Position numbers and translations under genes: made by a program. The notes under the pieces are model-generated. The model was given only the letters and a program-made list of their open reading frames with translations. It ran no database searches and was not told the origin of the DNA. A DNA stretch of 5,770 bases, taken from NCBI GenBank assembly GCA_016789035.1, contig JAEUSC010000474.1:1-5770 (forward strand). Reading direction: 5' to 3'. This DNA is from Candidatus Omnitrophota bacterium (GTDB lineage Bacteria; Omnitrophota; Gorgyraeia; Zapsychrales; Fredricksoniimonadaceae). This document shows, piece by piece, positions 1-4,009 of this stretch; position 1 is the first letter of the stretch, and the number at the start of each line of letters is the position of its first letter.

Positions 1-155
1 TGCTGCGTGACAAACCAGTTATAAATGGACGCCTCATCAAAATAAGACTGGGCATAGGCCGGGGCCGCCCCGCACATGCATGCCACCGTAACAATTCCTA
101 ATATAAAGGCGCCAACCATAAATCTCATCGGATGTGTTTGATAGAAACCTTGCAT
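1..155 (-). CDS. Secreted protein of unknown function, N-terminal part only
   Basis: The frame opens at ATG 153-155 and runs off the left edge after 51 full codons. The visible product starts MQGFYQTHPMRF and has a hydrophobic stretch at about residues 13-30. It then has APAYA followed by QSYFDEA, a typical signal peptidase I site with cleavage predicted after residue 35. The Cys residues at 26 and 28 are not in a good lipobox, because the position three before Cys26 is Thr, so a soluble periplasmic or secreted protein is more likely than a lipoprotein. The start is supported by a strong Shine-Dalgarno site (GGGGAGG, 8 bases upstream). The gene lies 48 bases after the DUF3820 gene on the same strand, so the two are probably co-transcribed. 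The mature part shows only about 16 residues, too few to assign a family. Confidence 0.75.
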   Translation of the reverse strand, partial: MQGFYQTHPMRFMVGAFILGIVTVACMCGAAPAYAQSYFDEASIYNWFVTQ

Positions 156-163
156 AGTCCCAG

Positions 164-170
164 CCTCCCC
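164..170 (-). promoter_or_regulatory. Strong ribosome binding site of the left-edge secreted protein
   Basis: The minus strand reads GGGGAGG with an 8-base spacer before the ATG at 153-155. It is the clearest Shine-Dalgarno site in the window and decides that start for a gene otherwise too short to call. Confidence 0.7.
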
Positions 171-203
171 TTTAATAACTCTGTAGTTGACCTGATGCGT
201 CTT

Positions 204-455
204 CTATTCTCTTTCATTGCGGCGCAAAGGTTTGAGTAAATAATCCAATCCATTGAGTTTAATTTCATAAAGACTGTGCAGCATTCCCCCTAATTTCCCG
301 CCAGGAAAACCTTTTCGCGCAAACCACATGATATACGTCTCCGGAAGATCAACCAGAAGAACGTCTTTGTATTTTCCAAATGGCATGCGCATGGCGAGCA
401 ATTCCATCAGGTATTGTTCATCAAAAACCGGGGGGTTAATATCGGAAGAAGTCAT
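204..455 (-). CDS. DUF3820 family protein (putative quorum-sensing-regulated factor)
   Basis: This 83-residue soluble protein matches the small DUF3820 family (Pfam also calls it QSregVF_b). I recognise MPFGKYK at residues 24-30, LPETY at 37-41, WFARKGFPGGKLG at 44-56 and the closing LYEIKLNGL at 62-70, followed by L-KPL. Most family members are about 70-90 residues, so the gene is full length. The family name comes from Pseudomonas; no biochemical activity is firmly known to me and I do not assign one. No signal peptide or membrane segment is visible. The ATG at 453-455 has no clear Shine-Dalgarno site. Met17, Met22 and Met24 are alternative starts just before the conserved core and also lack one. 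The secreted-protein gene follows after 48 bases on the same strand. Confidence 0.85.
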   Translation of the reverse strand: MTSSDINPPVFDEQYLMELLAMRMPFGKYKDVLLVDLPETYIMWFARKGFPGGKLGGMLHSLYEIKLNGLDYLLKPLRRNERE

Positions 456-529
456 AGACTGTTATTGTGCGAGCCAGCATAGGGCATCCATCACCGTTCC
501 ATGGTAATACGTTGCTGACGGTTTCACCA

Positions 530-535
530 ATTATA
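530..535 (-). promoter_or_regulatory. Possible -10 box upstream of the DUF3820 gene
   Basis: The minus strand reads TATAAT exactly here, 74 bases upstream of the DUF3820 start codon. The -35 region at 16-18 bases spacing (TTCTTC or TTTCTT) is poor and there is no TGn extension. The call rests on the -10 hexamer and its position in the gap only. Confidence 0.3.
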
Positions 536-598
536 ATTCCAGAATGTGTTGCGAAGAAAGAAAGGGACGAAAGACATCGTCTTAGCTAGTCCTCTTAC

Positions 599-829
599 TC
601 ATTTAGTCGCTGCCAATTTTCTGAATTGGTGCGGTGCCTGACCAATTGAGTCGGCACCGACACCTCTAAAACTCTCCCATCGTAGGACGTTTTTCAATGG
701 CTCGCTGGCGAGCTTCACCTGGGATTTGTCACTCACATTCTCCAGGGCCCAGAGAAGATAGGGAGAAAAACAGGAATTCAAGAAAGCAAAGACGGTAACG
801 ACATCGATGAGCGATTTACTTTTAATCAA
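599..829 (-). CDS. Doubtful small ORF, hypothetical
   Basis: A 76-codon frame starting with TTG (827-829). The predicted product has a hydrophobic stretch at about residues 8-29 and then a polar tail ending RKLAATK. I recognise no family. Reasons for doubt are the TTG start, only a weak GAAAG-like ribosome site, and the fact that the 3' third of the frame overlaps two inverted repeats (613-629 and 628-664), which would explain the sequence without coding. In its favour is a palindrome (841-853) just upstream that could be an operator. A decayed gene remnant is another possibility. Confidence 0.18.
   Translation of the reverse strand: MIKSKSLIDVVTVFAFLNSCFSPYLLWALENVSDKSQVKLASEPLKNVLRWESFRGVGADSIGQAPHQFRKLAATK
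628..664. repeat. Strong imperfect palindrome, 14 bp stem
   Basis: The plus strand reads GGTG CGGTGCC t GAC, a loop CAATTGA, then GTC GGCACCG a CACC. All 14 stem positions pair (4 + 7 + 3), with one bulged base on each side (T639 and A660). No T-run follows on either strand, so it is not a canonical intrinsic terminator. A second small hairpin, CCAATT (613-618) with AATTGG (624-629), adjoins it. The role is unknown; candidates are a REP-like element, RNA 3'-end protection or a protein-binding site. Confidence 0.65.
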
Positions 830-840
830 AGAGAATTCTT

Positions 841-853
841 TCTGTTAAACAGA
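841..853. promoter_or_regulatory. Perfect 6+1+6 palindrome, possible operator
   Basis: TCTGTT-A-AACAGA is a perfect inverted repeat with a single central base, a common shape for dimeric regulator sites. It lies 12-24 bases upstream of the doubtful ORF at 599-829 and about 50 bases past the glycosyltransferase stop codon. GTTAAAC within it also pairs with GTTTAAC at 878-884. A chance palindrome is not excluded. Confidence 0.3.
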
Positions 854-894
854 TGACTTAAATTAATATGCCAATAGGTTTAACCATAATATTC

Positions 895-912
895 GCCAGG
901 TCACGCCCTGGC
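895..912 (-). other. Short stem-loop at the glycosyltransferase stop codon
   Basis: GCCAGG (895-900) and CCTGGC (907-912) form a 6-bp GC-rich stem with a 6-base loop that contains the stop codon at 901-903. On the transcribed strand it is followed by CGAATATTATGG, not a T-run. It may mark the 3' end of the peptidase-glycosyltransferase transcript but is not a standard rho-independent terminator. Confidence 0.3.
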
Positions 913-2634
913 AGCCATCAACACATCCAGCGTGACCAAAACCACAATCACGATCGTAATGACAAACGGCAAGTAGCTCATCCCTCTCACCCATCGTTGT
1001 TCCCACCCGAGGTTACAAATCATGGGGCTTAGCGCAAGTCCTGCCGCCGGGGCAAAGAACCAAAGGTTCTTGGTTAACAGACCGATGCCGAAGAACGATG
1101 CCGCAAAAGACAGTTCAATTATAAAAACGGCTGGATGATTGGGAAAAAAATGAGCTGTCATTGGCTTCGGCAAGGGACCATTCCTCTCCAAAGCTGCGTC
1201 CTGGGTGTTGCGGAAGATCGCACGCCCCGTCGCTAGAAAAACCAGCACATCTAAGGTTTCAACAATCAGACAGCTGAAAAACGCACACGTCGATAACGCA
1301 ACGTACCGGATAAGCGTGGCGGGTTTCCGATACATGTTGACGATCGCCGGAACCAAGGGACAGAAAATGGAGGCAACCATGACTACATAAAAGTCCAGCG
1401 ACCAGAAAATGTGATAACGGATATGGAAGAGATAGTCCACCGGGGACTTGCCGTAGGCAACCGGCATAAGAAAAAACGATCCCGGGTAACGAAAATGATT
1501 AAAGTAGGCCGGTAAAAGCGTGCCCAGCATCAGTAGAAAGACCAACATGACAGCCGACTGATAATGACTGCCGGCATTGATAAGCACATCTGCTTTCTCA
1601 AACCAGGGCACTTGAGAAGACCGCGCGAACTCCCCGTATTCTTTTTTGAGAAACTCGCTCGTTCCCCGGATCCACTTTTCGCTGCGCAGCCGAAACTGCC
1701 TGAGCCCGGCGGGAAAATCTTCCAGACACACCACGCGTTCCGTATAAATGCCCTGATAACCCAGACGGCGGACCCTGGATGAATAAGCCAAATCCTCGGT
1801 GGCCAATTCCGGAAAGCCGCCGGATTCTTTCCACACCGATGTTTTTAAAATGGCGCCGTGTCCGTAAAACATCACAAATCCGTAACGGTTGCGCGCACGC
1901 ACATAGTATCGGTAATGCGCTTCAATCATAAATCCCAAAGCCTGGGCAAAAGAACCATTTTGGCTGGAATTCCATTTCTGGCATGTCTGCACAAATGCGA
2001 TGCGGCTATCCGCCTCAAAATAGGCGAGCAAATCACCGATAAAGTTCTTTGGCAGAATTCCGTCGGCGTCGGAAACCACAAAATAAGGATACTGACTTTC
2101 GATTTGTCGTAAGGTAAAGTTGAGATTGCCGGCCTTGTAACCTTTCTTGTCTTTCCGGCGGATCACCGTCACCGTCCTGGAATGGTCCTTTGCCGCACGG
2201 TCAATACGGGCTTGATAATCAGGGATGGTGCTGTCATCCAAAATAAAGACGTGTTTATTTTTATATTCGAGCAAAAGACACGATTCGAATGCTTCGGGAC
2301 AAAAATCGTTGCGCGTCGGATAAAGAACGGCAACAGCCGGAAAGCCTTTGAGCGATGGCAATGGCGGCTCATAATATTTCCGTCGCAGCCGCCAGGAAAT
2401 TCCGATCATGAAAATGTGATACAGCGTGTAAAACCAAATGCTGTCCAGACACAGCGTAAAAATGACAACCGCGGCCTTGCTTAATGCGTCGGGCGCGGCA
2501 TAGGTTAACGCCAGCAGGCGCGGATTAAAATAAAGAAGCAGACATATCCACAAGACGATCATCCATAAGAAAACTTTTTCCCGGCCGGTATCCCGGCTAA
2601 GCTCTTCCTGAACTGTCAAGGACGGACGTGTCAT
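901..2634 (-). CDS. Membrane family 2 glycosyltransferase, cellulose synthase/OpgH-like
   Basis: A 577-residue polytopic inner-membrane processive-type glycosyltransferase. Two membrane segments (about 22-36 and 54-80) precede a cytosolic GT-A domain (about 97-345). Visible catalytic motifs are PTRND at 106-110, the first Asp pair in LDDS (133-134), KKGYKAGNLN at 163-172, the metal-binding DAD at 189-191, GHGAIL at 258-263 and the catalytic-base TED at 279-281. An acceptor-side motif RSEKWIRG lies at 317-324. About six to seven more membrane segments follow (about 358-380, 408-430, 442-468, 500-520, 524-543, 553-573). The usual QxxRW reads RxxKW here, closer to the RxxRW type that I recall from OpgH glucan synthases. 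It probably polymerises or transfers an envelope or extracellular polysaccharide from a UDP-sugar; donor and product cannot be read from sequence. No c-di-GMP-binding PilZ domain is present. Its ATG overlaps the upstream peptidase stop (ATGA), and GGGGAG lies just before the start, so the two are translationally coupled. Confidence 0.9.
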   Translation of the reverse strand: MTRPSLTVQEELSRDTGREKVFLWMIVLWICLLLYFNPRLLALTYAAPDALSKAAVVIFTLCLDSIWFYTLYHIFMIGISWRLRRKYYEPPLPSLKGFPAVAVLYPTRNDFCPEAFESCLLLEYKNKHVFILDDSTIPDYQARIDRAAKDHSRTVTVIRRKDKKGYKAGNLNFTLRQIESQYPYFVVSDADGILPKNFIGDLLAYFEADSRIAFVQTCQKWNSSQNGSFAQALGFMIEAHYRYYVRARNRYGFVMFYGHGAILKTSVWKESGGFPELATEDLAYSSRVRRLGYQGIYTERVVCLEDFPAGLRQFRLRSEKWIRGTSEFLKKEYGEFARSSQVPWFEKADVLINAGSHYQSAVMLVFLLMLGTLLPAYFNHFRYPGSFFLMPVAYGKSPVDYLFHIRYHIFWSLDFYVVMVASIFCPLVPAIVNMYRKPATLIRYVALSTCAFFSCLIVETLDVLVFLATGRAIFRNTQDAALERNGPLPKPMTAHFFPNHPAVFIIELSFAASFFGIGLLTKNLWFFAPAAGLALSPMICNLGWEQRWVRGMSYLPFVITIVIVVLVTLDVLMAARA

Positions 2635-3179
2635 CTCTCTCCCCGTTTATAAACGACCAGGCAGATGCCTTTGCCTTCTTCGATAGAAGGAATCGCACCG
2701 GGGTTTTGCTCAAACCACATCTGCGCCCACACATCGGTGGTCACGTACCGTCGTTCGGGGGCTAAGTCTTTGTACCAGAGCCCTTTCTCATCGAAATTTG
2801 TGACCCAAACATAGTGGTTCTGATTAACGAAGGCGATCACACCTAATCTATTTCGCAATTCCTGTTTTAAATCATCATAAGAGAGTCTCATCCCATCGGC
2901 CTTAAACCCATAACTTTCAGCCGCTTTTTTCAGGCCCAAAAGTGTTGTCCCCGGACGGCTTTGAAAGGACCGCTGTTCGATAGCTAAAAGGGAGACATCG
3001 GCCTGATGTTCATGGAGCAGGGCAAATAACGCTTGCGGGCCGCAGTCATTCTCTGTGTTCTCCGACGGATTGGCTTTTTGATGTTGAATTCTTGTAAAAG
3101 TCATCACCGCTAATCCCAGCAGGACCGCTAATCCCAAAAAAATTCCCGTCCGCCGTGCCTTCATAGTCGCGCTGCCCAT
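2631..3179 (-). CDS. Membrane-anchored C39-like cysteine peptidase
   Basis: A 182-residue protein with one N-terminal hydrophobic anchor (about 12-28) after a basic start (KARR), then a C39-like papain-fold domain presumably on the periplasmic side. The catalytic Cys is in NDCGPQAL (Cys46). GTTLLGLKKAAESYGFKA at 77-94 is a C39 hallmark. The catalytic His is in NHYVWV (His122), followed by Asp138 in WYKDLAP. The Gln that normally lies six residues before Cys to form the oxyanion hole is Glu40 here, so activity may be altered. There are no ABC transporter domains, unlike bacteriocin-exporting C39 proteins; stand-alone C39-like proteins are common. The substrate is unknown. The stop codon overlaps the glycosyltransferase start, suggesting a joint function. 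Two starts are possible: ATG at 3177-3179, with GGGGA six bases upstream, or ATG at 3162-3164 (Met6). Both leave the anchor intact. Confidence 0.82.
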   Translation of the reverse strand: MGSATMKARRTGIFLGLAVLLGLAVMTFTRIQHQKANPSENTENDCGPQALFALLHEHQADVSLLAIEQRSFQSRPGTTLLGLKKAAESYGFKADGMRLSYDDLKQELRNRLGVIAFVNQNHYVWVTNFDEKGLWYKDLAPERRYVTTDVWAQMWFEQNPGAIPSIEEGKGICLVVYKRGER

Positions 3180-3180
3180 A

Positions 3181-3221
3181 AAAAATCCCCAGAGCCATGA
3201 CTGCCGACTGCGGGGATTTTT
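3181..3221 (-). terminator. Hairpin with T-tract, terminator or attenuator before the peptidase gene
   Basis: AAAAATCCCC (3181-3190) pairs perfectly with GGGGATTTTT (3212-3221), with a 21-base loop. On the transcribed minus strand the hairpin ends in GGGGATTTTTT and the next bases are the peptidase ATG (3177-3179). It lies 25 bases after the PEP-CTERM stop codon, so it can end that transcript; being symmetric it could work in both directions. Its position directly against a start codon also allows an attenuator or ribosome-site-masking role. Confidence 0.7.
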
Positions 3222-3245
3222 ACGCCTGATCTTTTTAAGGTCCGA

Positions 3246-3944
3246 TCACACATTGAGCATAAATTTCTTTCGATTAAACCAAAACAGAGCGACGGCACCC
3301 GCAGAATACAGCACAAGTCCCGACGGTTCCGGAGCCGTCGAGGACCCCCCGCTTGTTACGGAAACATTGTCCACCAAAACCTTAGAAAGGCGCGCGTCAT
3401 CATCATCCAACAAATCAAAAAAGAGTTTGGAATTCTTGGCGTTCTGTAAAAACGAAATGTCCGTTTTGACGCTGTAAAAGCCGTTGGACAGAAGCGTCAA
3501 TTGGGTATGAGCCGGATTTCCGACGGTATTAGCTATGGTTGTGGAATCAACAATATGGGTGATGTCACCCGAATCAGTCTGAAGTGAGGCGGTAAACACG
3601 TCAGGAAAACTCCCGTTGCCTTGAGGATCGGGGCCCACATCGAACATTTTGAAATCAAAAAGAATATTCTTGGCAAACGGCGGCAGGGTCCCCAGATCAC
3701 GGCCCAAGGTGGAGACCAATACATTGTGGAAGGTAAATCCTCCGCTGATTTCCCCGACGTGATTGCCGGTGCCGTCATCGATTACCTTGACGACCGCAGA
3801 CGAAGGCACATCCGCGAAATCTTCCTGGACAAAATAACCCGAAAGATCCCCGCTTTCAAAATCGCCGTTGGAGACGAAGGCATGAGCGTAAACAGGTAAA
3901 TTAACCATAACACCTAAGATTAAAATTCTTAATATTTTGTTCAT
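3246..3944 (-). CDS. PEP-CTERM sorted secreted protein with carbohydrate-binding-like domain
   Basis: A 232-residue exported protein. Residues 1-22 form a signal peptide (MNKILRILILGVM..., cleavage after AHA). The mature part opens with VSNGDFESGDLSGY (24-37) and ends with VLVDNVSVT (189-197), the usual first and last strands of CBM4/9-like jelly-roll lectin domains. After a Ser/Gly-rich linker comes a PEP-CTERM tail: PEP at 205-207, a hydrophobic segment at about 209-223 and the basic cluster RKK at 225-227, plus five extra residues. In such systems an exosortase recognises and cleaves the tail, and the protein goes to the surface or into an extracellular matrix (known for the family). No exosortase is in the window. 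A GAGGA ribosome site lies 10 bases before the ATG at 3942-3944. The gene follows the RHS gene by 65 bases and is followed by a terminator-like hairpin. Confidence 0.88.
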   Translation of the reverse strand: MNKILRILILGVMVNLPVYAHAFVSNGDFESGDLSGYFVQEDFADVPSSAVVKVIDDGTGNHVGEISGGFTFHNVLVSTLGRDLGTLPPFAKNILFDFKMFDVGPDPQGNGSFPDVFTASLQTDSGDITHIVDSTTIANTVGNPAHTQLTLLSNGFYSVKTDISFLQNAKNSKLFFDLLDDDDARLSKVLVDNVSVTSGGSSTAPEPSGLVLYSAGAVALFWFNRKKFMLNV

Positions 3945-4009
3945 TGCGCAATTTTCCTCGGTAATTATTGTTTAAGGACTTTATTTCAAAATAACCGTGA
4001 AAACGTTAA

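Larger units (their letters stand above)
456..900. other. 445-base stretch with no confident gene, rich in inverted repeats
   Basis: This lies between the end of the glycosyltransferase gene and the DUF3820 start. I see no tRNA, rRNA or convincing protein gene. The only sizeable frame is the doubtful one at 599-829. The stretch holds a strong imperfect hairpin (628-664), a second small CCAATT/AATTGG hairpin beside it (613-629), a 13-base palindrome (841-853), a short GACGA/TCGTC stem (about 558-574) and a possible -10 box for the DUF3820 gene (530-535). It probably contains the promoter and leader of the DUF3820 unit and the 3' end of the glycosyltransferase transcript. Confidence 0.6.

Noticed and set aside
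558..574. GACGA/TCGTC stem followed by a T/C-rich run on the minus strand as a terminator
   Set aside because: The stem is only 5 bp and the tail is interrupted by C residues; too weak to call.
480..600. Riboswitch in the leader upstream of DUF3820
   Set aside because: I compared the leader with c-di-GMP and cobalamin class core motifs and found no consistent match; only short fragments such as GTGAAACC look similar.
1205..2484. Several frames on both strands inside the glycosyltransferase gene
   Set aside because: They overlap a gene with a complete set of GT2 catalytic motifs and lack recognisable domains.
3253..3899. Plus-strand frames opposite the PEP-CTERM gene
   Set aside because: They are antisense to a gene with clear signal-peptide, lectin-like and PEP-CTERM features, and show no family features themselves.
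3964..3991. Promoter-like pair TTTTGA / AATAAT (16-base spacer) before the PEP-CTERM gene
   Set aside because: The predicted transcript start would fall on the ribosome binding site about 13 bases before the ATG, and the -35 match is weak in AT-rich sequence.
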